From Yersinia rohdei ATCC 43380 (GTDB taxonomy: Bacteria > Pseudomonadota > Gammaproteobacteria > Enterobacterales > Enterobacteriaceae): a stretch of DNA of 59,697 nucleotides. The position numbers and the translations under genes were made by a program. Of this stretch, positions 48,782 through 59,040 are shown in pieces. The first letter of the stretch is position 1. Each line of letters starts with the position of its first letter. The DNA lies in the NCBI RefSeq assembly GCF_000173775.1, contig NZ_ACCD01000026.1:1-59697 (forward strand), read 5' to 3'. The notes below the pieces were generated by a model that worked only from the letters and a program-made list of their open reading frames with translations, was not told the origin of the DNA and made no database searches.

Positions 48782-49242
48782 GTTTACTCTGGGCGTTATT
48801 ACAAGACATGGTGCTAGCGGCTATTCCTGCACTTGGTTTTGCGATGGTATTTAATGTACCAGTTCGCGCATTACGCTATTGCGCATTACTGGGCGCTATA
48901 GGTCATGGTTCGCGCATGCTGATGATTCATTTCGGCATGAATATCGAGCTGGCTTCGCTATTGGCTTCAATTATGATTGGGGTCATTGGGATTAATTGGT
49001 CGCGCTGGTTGCTGGCTCACCCTAAAGTTTTCACTGTTGCAGCTGTGATTCCTATGTTCCCTGGCATTTCGGCGTACACCGCGATGATCTCAGTGGTGGA
49101 GATTTCTCATCTTGGCTATAACGAGGAATTAATGTCGGTGATGGTGACCAATTTCTTGAAGGCCTCATTTATTGTGGGTGCGTTGTCGATTGGTTTATCT
49201 TTGCCGGGGTTGTGGTTATATCGCAAACGTCCTGGTGTATAA
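48778..49242 (+). CDS. yjjB: ThrE-family exporter small subunit YjjB
   Basis: A 154-residue membrane protein (E. coli YjjB 157) with about four to five helices and the conserved [21 protein letters not shown] and [16 protein letters not shown] segments. It is the partner of YjjP. The best start is the GTG at 48778, which overlaps the yjjP stop as GTGA and follows GGGGGTGG, giving coupled translation. GTG codons at 48757 and 48772 are alternatives inside yjjP. Confidence 0.93.
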   Translation: MSLLWALLQDMVLAAIPALGFAMVFNVPVRALRYCALLGAIGHGSRMLMIHFGMNIELASLLASIMIGVIGINWSRWLLAHPKVFTVAAVIPMFPGISAYTAMISVVEISHLGYNEELMSVMVTNFLKASFIVGALSIGLSLPGLWLYRKRPGV

Positions 49243-49391
49243 GGTTTTTTTTCTTCCCTATTTTTTTAGTGGGCTAAGAGCTGTCTTATATATGCAATTA
49301 GCCTGCTTATCTCTATCGACGCTTGATTAGCCTTTACGTATAGTGTGAGCAATTTTTCGGTACTGGCTCTCGTAGCCTACAGGGTTTAACA

Positions 49392-49874
49392 ATGATTATC
49401 AGCCTGATCGCTGCATTGGCAGCAGATCGCATTATTGGCATGGAAAACGCAATGCCATGGCATTTACCGGCTGATTTAGCCTGGTTCAAACGTAACACGC
49501 TAAATAAACCGGTAATTATGGGGCGTAAGACCTTCGAATCTATTGGTCGCCCACTGCCGGGCCGCTTGAATATTGTTATCAGCAGCCAACCTGGCACTGA
49601 TGACCGGGTGACTTGGGCAACGTCTATTGATGAAGCACTGGCGCTAGCGGGTGATGTGGAAGAAGTGATGGTGATGGGGGGCGGGCGTGTCTATAAACAA
49701 TTTTTAGACCGGGCGCACCGTATGTATCTTACCCATATTGATGCTGAGGTCGGGGGGGATACGCATTTCCCTGATTATGAACCAGATGAATGGGAAAGCA
49801 CCTTTAGTGAATTCCACGATGCTGATGAGGCTAATTCACACAGTTATTGTTTCGAGATTTTGGAACGGCGCTAA
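49392..49874 (+). CDS. folA: Dihydrofolate reductase
   Basis: A 160-residue NADPH-dependent enzyme (E. coli 159) that regenerates tetrahydrofolate and is the target of trimethoprim. The catalytic Asp is in [13 protein letters not shown] (residue 27), [15 protein letters not shown] binds the cofactor, and [11 protein letters not shown] is the second NADPH loop. No substitution typical of resistant plasmid enzymes is obvious. It converges with apaH, as in E. coli. Confidence 0.98.
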   Translation: MIISLIAALAADRIIGMENAMPWHLPADLAWFKRNTLNKPVIMGRKTFESIGRPLPGRLNIVISSQPGTDDRVTWATSIDEALALAGDVEEVMVMGGGRVYKQFLDRAHRMYLTHIDAEVGGDTHFPDYEPDEWESTFSEFHDADEANSHSYCFEILERR

Positions 49875-49907
49875 AGATAGGTGACCATCGCGCTATTTTT
49901 TAGCTTT

Positions 49908-49935
49908 AAAAGCCCATTGTTATGGGCTTTTTTTA
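49908..49935. terminator. Terminator between folA and apaH
   Basis: AAAGCCCAT-TGTT-ATGGGCTTT with T on the plus side and TTTAAAGC on the minus side. It lies between converging genes and serves folA best. Confidence 0.9.
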
Positions 49936-49962
49936 CGATTATCCAACAGTAATATCTCTACT

Positions 49963-50841
49963 TTACAAGTAGTTTGGTGGTTCTTCGGATGTATCAATAG
50001 GCTCACCCGCCGGGCTTATGGTGGCTGCGACTTTGAAAGCATGCTGTGTGAAATAACGTTTATCTTCCCAACGAAGTAAGGTTAAATCTCCGCCCCAACA
50101 ACAGCCAGTATCCAGCCCATAAATACCTTCTGGAATACCTTTACCTTCCAATGATGCCCAGTGACCAAAAATAATCGAATATTCAGGACTGACCAACCGT
50201 GGCAACTCAAACCAAGGTTTGAGAGGCGCTGGAGCATTTTCCGGCGTGTCTTTGCAGATCATATCCAACTGCCCGTTAGGGAAACAAAAACGCATGCGCG
50301 TCAATGCATTAGTGCTAAACCGTAACCGCGCCAGCCCAGTCAGATTCGGTGACCAGTTGTTGGGCATATCACCATACATCGCATCAAGGAACAGCGGATA
50401 ACTGTCACTGCTTAAGACAGATTCGACTTCACGGGCGCACATCTTGGCTGTTTCGATATCCCATTGAGGTGTGATACCGGCGTGGGCCATGATCAATTTG
50501 AGTTCGTCATCCACTTGCAAAACCGGTTGGCGGCGTAGCCAGTTAATGAGTTCATCAGCATCAGGCGCTTCTAGCAGTGGCGTAATATGGTCTTTGGGTT
50601 TGTTACGACTGATACCGGCGTAAACCGCCAGTAAATGCAAATCATGGTTACCCAAAACCATGCGCACAGCAGGTCCTAATGAGCGAACATAACGTAAAAC
50701 ATCCAGTGATGCTGGGCCCCGGGCCACTAAATCACCAGTTAACCACAGGGTATCTTGCTGCGGATTGAAGTCTACCTGCGCCAAAAGCGCAAGCAGCTCA
50801 TCGAGGCAGCCATGAACATCGCCAATAAGATAAGTAGACAT
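49963..50841 (-). CDS. apaH: Diadenosine tetraphosphatase (symmetrical)
   Basis: A 292-residue metallophosphatase that splits Ap4A into two ADP and also removes Np4 caps from RNA in E. coli. Metal-binding motifs [10 protein letters not shown] (residue 8 on), [10 protein letters not shown] and [10 protein letters not shown] are intact, and the [13 protein letters not shown] histidine motif is present. The tail is about ten residues longer than in E. coli. It is the last gene of the lptD-surA-pdxA-rsmA-apaG-apaH operon, 14 bases after apaG. Confidence 0.97.
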   Translation of the reverse strand: MSTYLIGDVHGCLDELLALLAQVDFNPQQDTLWLTGDLVARGPASLDVLRYVRSLGPAVRMVLGNHDLHLLAVYAGISRNKPKDHITPLLEAPDADELINWLRRQPVLQVDDELKLIMAHAGITPQWDIETAKMCAREVESVLSSDSYPLFLDAMYGDMPNNWSPNLTGLARLRFSTNALTRMRFCFPNGQLDMICKDTPENAPAPLKPWFELPRLVSPEYSIIFGHWASLEGKGIPEGIYGLDTGCCWGGDLTLLRWEDKRYFTQHAFKVAATISPAGEPIDTSEEPPNYL

Positions 50842-50855
50842 AATTAAGGTCAGGG

Positions 50856-51233
50856 TTAATGGATAAGTGCGGGGATCGCTAAACGGAACACCGGAATTGC
50901 AGTACGGAAAGCCTGACCAAGGTGATCAACCATCTCATAATGCCCTTCCATGGTACCCAGCGGGGTTTCTAATACAGCGCCACTGGTGTATTGGAACTCA
51001 TTACCTGGCAGAATCAACGGCTGCTCACCGATGACTCCTTCGCCCTGAACTTCAGTCTGCCGGCCATTACTATTAGTAATTAACCAATAGCGGCCCATCA
51101 GTTGCACATTTGAACGGCCCAAATTACGAATCGTCACGGTATAGGCAAAGACGAAACGTTCTTCGTCGGGTATCGACTGGGTTTCCACATAGATACTTTG
51201 TACCTGTACACAAACGCGGGGCTGTTCAATCAT
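50856..51233 (-). CDS. apaG: ApaG protein
   Basis: A 125-residue single-domain protein of the ApaG/DUF525 family with a fibronectin-like beta fold, the same length as in E. coli. Conserved text includes [23 protein letters not shown] and [11 protein letters not shown]. Its biochemical role is unclear; homologues have been linked to Co2+ resistance. The start at 51233 (MIEQPRVCV) after a GAGCAC stretch is preferred to an earlier ATG at 51338, which lies within rsmA. Confidence 0.96.
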   Translation of the reverse strand: MIEQPRVCVQVQSIYVETQSIPDEERFVFAYTVTIRNLGRSNVQLMGRYWLITNSNGRQTEVQGEGVIGEQPLILPGNEFQYTSGAVLETPLGTMEGHYEMVDHLGQAFRTAIPVFRLAIPALIH

Positions 51234-51246
51234 AATGTGCTCCTGC

Positions 51247-52065
51247 TTATTCTTGCGGTGTCGATTGGGCTGAAAGCCAGTTAGCCAGCTTACAATATTG
51301 TGCGACTGAAATATTCTCTGCCCGCAGTATTGGGTCAATACCCAATTCGATTAACTGCTCGGCAGTGAAGAGGTCACCCAAGCTGTTACGCACGGTTTTT
51401 CTGCGCTGGTTGAATGCTTGCGTAGTAATACGGCTAAGCATACGCACATCACCCACCGGATTTGGCATCTGTACGTGAGGGATAAGGCGCACTACCGCGG
51501 AATCAACTTTAGGGGCTGGGGTAAACGCAGTGGGTGGTACTTCCAGCACAGGGATGACATTGCAATAGTATTGCGCCATGACTGTCAGGCGACCATAAGC
51601 TTTACTGTTAGGCCCTGCAACCAAGCGGTTAACCACTTCTTTTTGCAACATGAAGTGCATATCACGGATAGCATCAGTATAGCCGAAAAGATGGAACATC
51701 AGCGGGGTCGAAATGTTGTATGGCAAGTTACCAAACACGCGTAATGGCTGCCCAGCTTGCTCGGCCAACTCAGAAAAATTGATTTTCATCGCATCTTCTT
51801 GATGGATAGTCAGCTTGTCTTTCAACTGCGGATGGCTGGCTAAGCGAGCGGCCAGGTCACGATCCAGTTCAATGACTGTCATGTGATCCATACGAGCAGC
51901 TACCGGCTCGGTCAATGCACCTAGACCGGGGCCAATCTCAACTACCGCTTCACCTGGGACTGGGTGAATTGCGGAAACGATGCTATCGATGACAAACTGA
52001 TCATTTAAAAAGTTTTGTCCAAAGCGTTTGCGGGCAAAATGCCCTTGGTGGACTCTATTATTCAT
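51247..52065 (-). CDS. rsmA: 16S rRNA A1518/A1519 dimethyltransferase
   Basis: A 272-residue SAM-dependent enzyme (KsgA, E. coli 273) that dimethylates two adenines near the 3' end of 16S rRNA. The SAM loop [14 protein letters not shown] is near residue 40 and the catalytic NLPYNIS motif near residue 113. The N-terminal KRFGQNFL is typical. Loss of this enzyme gives kasugamycin resistance. It overlaps pdxA by 8 bases. Confidence 0.98.
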   Translation of the reverse strand: MNNRVHQGHFARKRFGQNFLNDQFVIDSIVSAIHPVPGEAVVEIGPGLGALTEPVAARMDHMTVIELDRDLAARLASHPQLKDKLTIHQEDAMKINFSELAEQAGQPLRVFGNLPYNISTPLMFHLFGYTDAIRDMHFMLQKEVVNRLVAGPNSKAYGRLTVMAQYYCNVIPVLEVPPTAFTPAPKVDSAVVRLIPHVQMPNPVGDVRMLSRITTQAFNQRRKTVRNSLGDLFTAEQLIELGIDPILRAENISVAQYCKLANWLSAQSTPQE

Positions 52066-53053
52066 TGCTGTTATTTATCATTTTAATGGCTAAGTTTAAT
52101 GCCGTAATGAAACTGCCAACGTCGGCAGAACCGGTTGCGGCGAGTTCTAAAGCGGTGCCGTGGTCGACAGATGTGCGGATAAAAGGCAACCCAAGAGTGA
52201 TATTGACGGCCCGACCAAATCCCTGATACTTCAGCACTGGCAGCCCTTGGTCATGATACATGGCAAGGACGGCATCTGCATGTTGCAAATATTTGGGCTG
52301 AAATAAGGTATCTGCCGGTAGAGGGCCGATAAGGTTTATCCCTTGCTGGCGCAATGCATCCAGCGCCGGAATAATCGTATCAATCTCTTCATGGCCCATA
52401 TGACCCCCTTCACCCGCATGAGGATTAAGCCCACACACATAAATCTGTGGCTGGCGAATACCAAATTTGGTTTTCAGGTCATTATCAAGGATGGTTATCA
52501 CTTCATGCAAACTGGCCTGTGTTATGGCCCCCGGCACTGCCAATAAAGGCAAATGGGTGGTTGCCAGAGCAACACGAAGCTCTTCTGTTGCTAACATCAT
52601 CACAACCCGCGGGCAGTGGCTACGATCAGCGAAGAACTCGGTATGCCCGATAAAAGGAATACCCGCATCATTGATAATGCTTTTTTGTACCGGGCCGGTG
52701 ACCAACGCGGCAAACTCGCCACTAATGGCACCATCACAGGCTTTGGCAAGCGTCTCCACAACATAGTTGCTGTTACTGATATCCAACTTACCGGGTGTCA
52801 CCTCAGTGGCTATTTTCACCGGTAAAACAGTCAGGGTGCCAGCTTGTTGTGCCACTGCCGGTTGACTTGGCTGATACTCGCGTAATTGCAAGGGCAGGTT
52901 AAGCAGGGCCGCTCGCGCATGAAGCAAGGCCGGATCTGCGCACACCACCAGCTCAACAGGCCAATCCTGTTGCGCTAGGGCGACGACCAAATCCGGCCCG
53001 ATCCCGGCAGGCTCGCCGGGAGTGATAACAATACGATTACTCTGGTTTTGCAT
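52058..53053 (-). CDS. pdxA: 4-hydroxythreonine-4-phosphate dehydrogenase
   Basis: A 331-residue NAD-dependent enzyme of vitamin B6 synthesis. The N-terminus [16 protein letters not shown], the metal-binding His in [18 protein letters not shown] and [15 protein letters not shown] are all family signatures. The start is placed at 53053 ([10 protein letters not shown]); an ATG at 53065 would add four residues. Its first codons overlap the end of surA by 17 bases. Confidence 0.97.
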   Translation of the reverse strand: MQNQSNRIVITPGEPAGIGPDLVVALAQQDWPVELVVCADPALLHARAALLNLPLQLREYQPSQPAVAQQAGTLTVLPVKIATEVTPGKLDISNSNYVVETLAKACDGAISGEFAALVTGPVQKSIINDAGIPFIGHTEFFADRSHCPRVVMMLATEELRVALATTHLPLLAVPGAITQASLHEVITILDNDLKTKFGIRQPQIYVCGLNPHAGEGGHMGHEEIDTIIPALDALRQQGINLIGPLPADTLFQPKYLQHADAVLAMYHDQGLPVLKYQGFGRAVNITLGLPFIRTSVDHGTALELAATGSADVGSFITALNLAIKMINNSNE

Positions 53054-54341
53054 TACTACCATCAAGAATTTTCACATAAGCAGCAGCGCGCTGTTCTTGC
53101 ATCCAGGTTTGAGCTTCTTCAGCAAACTTACGGCTAAAGAGCATACGGTACGCCCGATCTTTCTGTGCTGCATCAGTTTTGTCAACCTGACGGCTATCAA
53201 CAAGCTGAATCAAGTGCCAGCCGAAAGAAGAATGAACTGGGGCGCTAATCTCGCCTTTTTGCAGCTTCATGACAGCATCACGGAATGCGGGGTCATAAAT
53301 ATCTGGAGATGCCCAACCCAGGTCGCCGCCTTGCATGGCAGAACCAGGATCCTGAGAGATCTCTTTGGCGATGGTGGCGAAACTGGCTTTCCCGCTTTTA
53401 ATATCTGCAGCCGCTGCTGATAACTTAGCTCGCGCTTGATCGTCGGTCATCACTGGCGACGGTTTCAGCAAGATATGACGTGCGTGAAGTTCAGTCACTG
53501 AAACGGTTTTATCCGCACCACGAATATCATTTACTTTCAGGATGTGGAAGCCGACACCAGAACGGATTGGGCCAACAATGTCACCTTTTTTGGCTGATTG
53601 CAGTCTTTCAGCAAACAAAGAAGGCAATTCCTGCAGTTTTCCCCAGCCCATTTGGCCACCTTTCAGTGCCTGGGAGTCAGCGGAGTTTGCAATAGCCAAT
53701 TTACCAAAATCAGCACCGGCTTTAATGTCTGACGCTAACTTCTTGGCCAGCTCTTCAGCCTGATCAACTTGCTGCTGGGAGGGATTCTCCGGCAATGGGA
53801 TCAGAATATGGCTGAGGTTCAGCTCGGCATCACCACTGGTTTGATTGCCAATTTGTTTAGCCAAAGATTCAACTTCTTGCGGCAAGATAGTTATCCGACG
53901 GCGCACTTCATTATTACGCACTTCTGATGTCAGCATTTCTTTGCGGATCTGCTCACGGTAAGTGTCATAATTCAGGCCATCAGCAGCTAACCGGCTGCGC
54001 ATTTGGGCCGGTGTCATGCGGTTTTGTGCCGCAATATCGGCAATGGCTTTATCCAAAGCTTCATCACTGACGGTAATGCCCATCTTCTTGGCCATCTGCA
54101 ACAGGATATTATCCATAATCAGGCGTTCAAGCACTTGATGACGCAGCGTTCCATCATCTGGAACTTGTTGTCCTGCTTGTTGCGCATTCAGTTTCACTGA
54201 TTGTAGCAGGCCGTCAACATCACTTTGCAGAACTACGCCGTTATCAACCACCGCGGCAACTTTATCAACTTCTTGTGGTGCAGCGAACGCGGTATTGGCA
54301 CAGACAACCAATCCGAGAATAAGCGTTCTCCAGTTCTTCAT
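53037..54341 (-). CDS. surA: Periplasmic chaperone and prolyl isomerase SurA
   Basis: A 434-residue periplasmic protein (E. coli 428) that escorts outer-membrane beta-barrel proteins, including LptD, to the BAM complex. A signal peptide ends at NTAFA (about residue 20). A chaperone region follows, then two parvulin domains (about 172-275 and 284-385) seen as [10 protein letters not shown] and [10 protein letters not shown] starts, and a C-terminal helix. It lies directly downstream of lptD, its client. Confidence 0.98.
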   Translation of the reverse strand: MKNWRTLILGLVVCANTAFAAPQEVDKVAAVVDNGVVLQSDVDGLLQSVKLNAQQAGQQVPDDGTLRHQVLERLIMDNILLQMAKKMGITVSDEALDKAIADIAAQNRMTPAQMRSRLAADGLNYDTYREQIRKEMLTSEVRNNEVRRRITILPQEVESLAKQIGNQTSGDAELNLSHILIPLPENPSQQQVDQAEELAKKLASDIKAGADFGKLAIANSADSQALKGGQMGWGKLQELPSLFAERLQSAKKGDIVGPIRSGVGFHILKVNDIRGADKTVSVTELHARHILLKPSPVMTDDQARAKLSAAAADIKSGKASFATIAKEISQDPGSAMQGGDLGWASPDIYDPAFRDAVMKLQKGEISAPVHSSFGWHLIQLVDSRQVDKTDAAQKDRAYRMLFSRKFAEEAQTWMQEQRAAAYVKILDGSNAKPE

Positions 54342-54408
54342 ACCTTTTCCATTTATGTAATCCGCAGTAGCGGGTTAAAATTCACTGTATTCAGTGTGTT
54401 ACACCGTA

Positions 54409-56778
54409 TCAGAATGCACTTTGATAAGGCAGGATACCAGAGCCGAGCATTTGTGCAGTACCTAAGCTATGGTCACTGCTCAGACCGCGTAATTCGATGT
54501 TAAAGCTAACTCTGTTTTCATATTTACTGGTTTCATTCTGTGAATTCCAACCAGTGATTTTCCGCTCGTAACCCAAGTTAACCGCCCAGCAGCAAGTATT
54601 GTATTGTAAGCCAACCAATTGGCTGGCAGGCTGATTAGCTTTGGTATCGTAATAATAAGCACCAACTACTGCCCAGCGGTCAGCAATTGGCCAACTGGCG
54701 GTAGTACCTACCTGAGAAATACCCTGTTGGTAACCCGGATTTTTCACATTCGGTACTGCGGCCTGAATATATTCAGGACTAGCATAGCGATAATTCAATT
54801 GAATCATACGCTCTGAGTCTTTCCTATACTCCATTACCGCATTGCCCAGGGTCAAACTTCCTAGCCGAGTATCATACTGTGCTCCGCCCTTCAGGCCCAG
54901 TTGATCGCTAATCCGCCAGAATGTATCACCTGCCCAAACCAAGCTCCCAGTATCATCACTGTTATCAAGCGTTTCGTTATTGCTGTTACCTGTCCGCGAG
55001 CGGCTAAAGTAATAGATTTGACCTACAGAAACGTTAAAACGTTCAACCAGTGCATCATCATATATGCGAGAAGTTACACCGGTGGATACCTGATTAGCGG
55101 AAGCGATACGGTCTAGGCCGCTATAGGTGCGGTCGCGGAACAGGCCTGAGTAGTCAGATTGCATCAGCGTGGTATCGTAAATATAGATATCATCCTGATT
55201 TCGGTAAGGAACATAAAGATACTGCGCGCGCGGCTCTAATGTTTGGGTAAAACCTGTCGCCCAGTCCATTGGCCGGTCAAATACGACTTTGCCATCAACC
55301 TTAAATTGCGGCATGACTCGATTAACAGAATCTTTCAAATCAGGTGCTGCTTCACCACCATTTGCATTGGCGTAGTAGCTGGCAAAACCGGTCGGAATAT
55401 CTTGTTGATAGTGCGTTGCCAGTAATTTAGCTTCTGTATTTAGACTGCCCCAGTTGTTGGATAATGGCAGACTAATCGAGGGCTCAATATGGAAACGGCT
55501 GGCTTCCGGATTATCTGGATTGACGCTGGTAAATTTGGCAGCCTGACTATAAACATGCATATCAAACGGGCCAACGTCATTTTTATAGTAGTTCATGTCC
55601 AGCTGTGGCTGGGCGCGGTAAGCATTACTGTTACCGGCATTAGTAAATACCTGGAACTGCTTGGACGCCAAAGTGGCATCCCAGTTCTGATCAGCATAAC
55701 CGACACTGAATATCTGTGTGGCGTAGCCGTCAGTTGTTGAACCGTATAGTGATGTTAAATCAGTGAAGTAATTTGGATCACTGACACGGGTGTAGTTGAC
55801 GTTGAAGCGCCAGACTTTATCCATCACACCGGAATGGCCCCAGTAATACAACCAGCGGGTTGGATCACTCTCTTTGCCATCAGCCCCTTTATATAGGCGA
55901 TCATTCGGTAGCCAATCTAATGCCATGGTACCTGAACCAGGAGCCAGCAAGTAGCGGAACTCATTCTGCCACTGTAACCCACGGCGCTCCATGTAATGAG
56001 GCGTAATGGTGGCATCGAAGTTGGGGGCAATATTCCAGTAATACGGCAGCATAAACTCAAGGCCGTTATTACTGGTGTATTTAGCATTCGGAATCAAAAA
56101 GCCTGAGCGACGTTTATCACCGGTCGGTAATTGCATGTACGGGCTGTAGAACACCGGCACTTTGCCAATTTTAAACCGGGCATTCCAGATTTCTGCCACT
56201 TGCTCTTCGCGGTCGTGAATAACTTCGGAACCCACGACACTCCAGCTGTTATCGCCTGGCAAGCAGGAGGTAAATGTCCCGTTGTCCAAAATGGTATAGC
56301 GGTTCTGACCACGTAATTTCATTAAATCCGCATCACCACGCCCCTGACGACCGACCATCTGATAGTTGCCTTTGTCCATATCAGTGTCTTTGGTATTCAG
56401 GTTCGACCAGGCTTGCGGGCCTTTCAGCTTAATTTGCGGATCGTCATAATTGACGTCACCGGTTGCTGTTACGGTACGAACGGGGATAGGTTCACCCGGT
56501 TTCTGTACTTGGGTCAGCTTAACCTGATCAGCGGTTAGGGTGCTATTACCTTGCTGGACGATAACATTGCCAGTGAACAAGGCATTATCTGGGTAATTGG
56601 CTTCGGTTTTATCTGCATTGATACGAACCGGTAGCTGGTTTGGATCACCTGTAACCAAAGGTTGGTCATAGGTAGGTACGCCGAGCATGCATTGCTCAGC
56701 CAAGTCGGCCAGCGTGTGCTGGCTATAGAGTGCCGTCCATATCAAGGTGGCCAGCATTGTTGGGAATCTTTTTTTCAT
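54409..56778 (-). CDS. lptD: LPS-assembly protein LptD
   Basis: A 789-residue outer-membrane protein (E. coli 784) that inserts lipopolysaccharide into the outer leaflet together with LptE. A signal peptide ends near residue 24 (HTLA), followed by an OstA-type periplasmic domain (about 40-210) and a large C-terminal beta-barrel. The cysteines expected for its disulfides are present (Cys in AEQCML, SCLPGD and the NTCCW pair). The start is set at 56778 (MKKRFPTML); an ATG at 56814 adds 12 polar residues before the signal peptide. It is the first gene of the six-gene leftward operon and diverges from djlA. Confidence 0.98.
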   Translation of the reverse strand: MKKRFPTMLATLIWTALYSQHTLADLAEQCMLGVPTYDQPLVTGDPNQLPVRINADKTEANYPDNALFTGNVIVQQGNSTLTADQVKLTQVQKPGEPIPVRTVTATGDVNYDDPQIKLKGPQAWSNLNTKDTDMDKGNYQMVGRQGRGDADLMKLRGQNRYTILDNGTFTSCLPGDNSWSVVGSEVIHDREEQVAEIWNARFKIGKVPVFYSPYMQLPTGDKRRSGFLIPNAKYTSNNGLEFMLPYYWNIAPNFDATITPHYMERRGLQWQNEFRYLLAPGSGTMALDWLPNDRLYKGADGKESDPTRWLYYWGHSGVMDKVWRFNVNYTRVSDPNYFTDLTSLYGSTTDGYATQIFSVGYADQNWDATLASKQFQVFTNAGNSNAYRAQPQLDMNYYKNDVGPFDMHVYSQAAKFTSVNPDNPEASRFHIEPSISLPLSNNWGSLNTEAKLLATHYQQDIPTGFASYYANANGGEAAPDLKDSVNRVMPQFKVDGKVVFDRPMDWATGFTQTLEPRAQYLYVPYRNQDDIYIYDTTLMQSDYSGLFRDRTYSGLDRIASANQVSTGVTSRIYDDALVERFNVSVGQIYYFSRSRTGNSNNETLDNSDDTGSLVWAGDTFWRISDQLGLKGGAQYDTRLGSLTLGNAVMEYRKDSERMIQLNYRYASPEYIQAAVPNVKNPGYQQGISQVGTTASWPIADRWAVVGAYYYDTKANQPASQLVGLQYNTCCWAVNLGYERKITGWNSQNETSKYENRVSFNIELRGLSSDHSLGTAQMLGSGILPYQSAF

Positions 56779-56962
56779 ACGCTGTTTTGGTGTTCCGTCA
56801 TCGGGGGGCATCATGCCGGCAAACGGTCTGAGACTATATTACTCATCACAGTTGCGCTAGTGTTAAATCCGGCCGCTTACACGTCTCGCTGTTAGGCGCT
56901 GAGCTGAATGCCGAGTATGATAATGCAAATTTTGGCTGACGGCATGATGTATTGAGGAGTAT

Positions 56963-57793
56963 ATGCAGTATTGGGGAAAACTGCTCGGTCTGGTACTGGG
57001 CTTTATGTCCGGTGGAGTCTGGGGTGCGATACTAGGGTTGCTGGTTGGCCATATGGTCGACAGGGCGCGCAGCACAAAGCGCCGCGGCTTTTTTGCCGAT
57101 CAACAAACACGACAATTAATCTTTTTCCGAGCCACTTTTCAGGTCATGGGGCATTTAACCAAGGCTAAAGGGCGGGTTACTGAGGTTGACATTCAGCTTG
57201 CCAGTCAATTGATGGATAGAATGCAATTGCATGGTGAGGCCAGGGCTGCCGCACAGCAAGCCTTCCGCGAAGGGAAAGAAAGTGGTTTCCCGTTGCGCGA
57301 AAGATTGCAGGAATTACGCGGTGTTTGCTTTGGTCGCTTTGATCTCATTCGGATGTTTCTGGAAATTCAGTTACAGGCCGCATTTGCTGATGGCTCTTTG
57401 CATCCTAACGAACGTCAAGTGCTGTATGTCATTGCTGAAGAACTTGGGATTTCCCGTGGTCAGTTTGATCAGTTCTTGAGCATGATAGAAGGTGGACGCC
57501 AGTTTGGTGGGCACGGCGGTTGGCAGGGTCACCAGGGAGGACACTCCCAAGGGGGCTACCAGCAAGCACCAAATGGCCCGACCTTGCAAGACGCCTGCAA
57601 AGTGCTGGGGATCAACAGCACTGATGACAGCGTAACCATCAAGCGCGCCTATCGTAAGTTAATGGGTGAGCACCATCCGGATAAGTTGGTGGCAAAAGGT
57701 TTGCCACCAGAAATGATGGAGATGGCGAAGCAAAAAGCCCAAGAAATCCAAGCCGCATATGACTTGATCAAACGCGAGAAAGGATTTAAATAA
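56963..57793 (+). CDS. djlA: Membrane-anchored co-chaperone DjlA
   Basis: A 276-residue type III J-protein (E. coli 271). A single Gly-rich N-terminal membrane segment (about 5-30) is followed by a TerB-like helical domain, a Gly/Gln/His-rich linker near 180-205, and a C-terminal J domain with the essential HPD in GEHHPDKL near residue 238. It works with DnaK and affects the Rcs envelope stress pathway in E. coli. The ATG at 56963 follows GAGGAG. Confidence 0.97.
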   Translation: MQYWGKLLGLVLGFMSGGVWGAILGLLVGHMVDRARSTKRRGFFADQQTRQLIFFRATFQVMGHLTKAKGRVTEVDIQLASQLMDRMQLHGEARAAAQQAFREGKESGFPLRERLQELRGVCFGRFDLIRMFLEIQLQAAFADGSLHPNERQVLYVIAEELGISRGQFDQFLSMIEGGRQFGGHGGWQGHQGGHSQGGYQQAPNGPTLQDACKVLGINSTDDSVTIKRAYRKLMGEHHPDKLVAKGLPPEMMEMAKQKAQEIQAAYDLIKREKGFK

Positions 57794-57799
57794 ATCTGA

Positions 57800-57836
57800 G
57801 TGAAAGATGCCTGCTCTCTGGCATCTTTCACTTTTT
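57800..57836 (+). terminator. Terminator of djlA
   Basis: GTGAAAGATGCC-TGCTCTCT-GGCATCTTTCAC is a perfect 12-bp stem followed by TTTTT. Confidence 0.93.
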
Positions 57837-57851
57837 ATTTCACTGTGCAAA

Positions 57852-57890
57852 GCAGTATTAGAGCAGTATTAGAGCAGTATTAGAGCAGTA
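57852..57890. repeat. 11-bp tandem repeat over a stop codon
   Basis: GCAGTATTAGA occurs three times in a row (57852, 57863, 57874), and a fourth partial copy GCAGTA ends at 57890. The stop codon of the leftward gene at 57880-57882 lies within the array. Since 11 is not a multiple of 3, copy-number change alters which downstream stop is used. Confidence 0.9.
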
Positions 57891-58860
57891 AAGAGGGCGT
57901 GATTGCTGCTGTTTTTGGCATCATTGACTGACTGCTAATAGCTAAGGGATTTATATTCACCTCACTATTATCTGTATTAAAGGCCGCGATTGCATTAGGC
58001 AATAAATTGTCTTCGACTATTATTGTTTGGGGCTGGTAGTGGTAATGTTTTTCTTTGAAATTATCAAAACTAACCTCAGTATCATTACTTCCCGCTTTAT
58101 TTTTCTGCTGAGGGATATAAGCGCCTAATTTACTATAAAAAGTCTTTGAATCTAGTGCGCCAAATGACGTTTTCCATTGAAAAACTTTTTGATTATCAAT
58201 GGAAATTGTAATGGACGGTTGTTCTCGATGCATGATTATCTTGATAGCTATATTATAATATTTTTCTAGTTCCAATTTATTGCTCAGTGCTATTTTATAT
58301 CGTTGATAAACTGGGGTATCAAGTTCAGTGGGTGTTAAATGTTGATTGACGGTATTTATTACAGCTACTAACTCACCATTTTGTTGTATATGTAAAGAAA
58401 AAACAGGGCGGTCTCTACCTAATGTTTTCATACTGCCCCCAAGTTCTCTTACCTGAAAGAAAATCAAATTATCAGGTAGGGATATGGCCTTGAAATCAAA
58501 TGAATAGCTTGATTTTGTTGCTGTTTTTAACTTTCCGCAAGCAGCTATTTCACTGCGATAATTACCCTTTTCTTTGGCTAAATAAAAAGTGATATCTTTA
58601 TCTTTTTTATTTTCTTGGTCTTTTGCCTGAATAGAAATGTTGTGATATTTAAGGGCGTTATTTATTGCCATTACTGCTTCAGAATCTGTGGTTTTTGCTT
58701 CGCGGTGCCAGTTTTGTGACTGGGTATTCATGCTAACAGAATACCCTAATAATGATTTTTGACTGTTTTCATTGAATTTACTGAGGCGGGAGATTATTTT
58801 TTCTGCTTTGCTTTTTCTCGGTCGACTGACACTTTTAGTGTCTTTTCCTATTATAACCAT
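57880..58860 (-). CDS. Heparinase/alginate-lyase-like jelly-roll protein of unknown role
   Basis: A 326-residue protein with a beta-rich middle and C-terminal region. Three spaced segments recall the conserved strands of jelly-roll polysaccharide lyases (PL7 alginate lyases or heparin-lyase I type): YRSEIA at 101-106 (compare R-S/T-E-L), FFQVREL at 134-140 (compare Q-I/V-H) and YSKLGAYIPQ at 242-251 (compare YFKxGxYxQ). The second segment has Arg where lyases have the catalytic His, so activity is doubtful. There is no signal peptide; the first 35 residues are Lys/Arg/Ser-rich. The ATG at 58860 follows AAGGAG, so it is clearly a translated gene. It is AT-rich and inserted between djlA and rluA, which are adjacent in E. 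coli. Confidence 0.8.
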   Translation of the reverse strand: MVIIGKDTKSVSRPRKSKAEKIISRLSKFNENSQKSLLGYSVSMNTQSQNWHREAKTTDSEAVMAINNALKYHNISIQAKDQENKKDKDITFYLAKEKGNYRSEIAACGKLKTATKSSYSFDFKAISLPDNLIFFQVRELGGSMKTLGRDRPVFSLHIQQNGELVAVINTVNQHLTPTELDTPVYQRYKIALSNKLELEKYYNIAIKIIMHREQPSITISIDNQKVFQWKTSFGALDSKTFYSKLGAYIPQQKNKAGSNDTEVSFDNFKEKHYHYQPQTIIVEDNLLPNAIAAFNTDNSEVNINPLAISSQSMMPKTAAITPSLLL

Positions 58861-59040
58861 AAGAATACTCCTTCATTTTTATGTAATTGAAGAAGTATTA
58901 TCATGTTATTTGTGATGTTTTGTTTTTATTTGTCGTGTCAGAATATTATATTTTCAATGTTATCTTTTAAAAAACCAATGAGATTCACATTAATTTAACA
59001 ACTTGAGTAATTTATCAATTTCCCTGCTCGTTAATAAATA
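58861..59040. other. AT-rich spacer between the jelly-roll gene and rluA
   Basis: 180 AT-rich bases. They should contain the promoter of the leftward jelly-roll gene. No terminator for rluA is visible. Confidence 0.4.

Noticed and set aside
56779-56962. Sigma-E promoter ahead of lptD
   Set aside because: GGATTTAAC and a TCTCAGA-like sequence can be found on the minus strand, but they are about 31 bases apart rather than the usual 16, so the call is not supported.
57852-57890. Short direct repeats as a possible CRISPR array
   Set aside because: Units of 11 bp are contiguous without spacers, so this is a simple tandem repeat.
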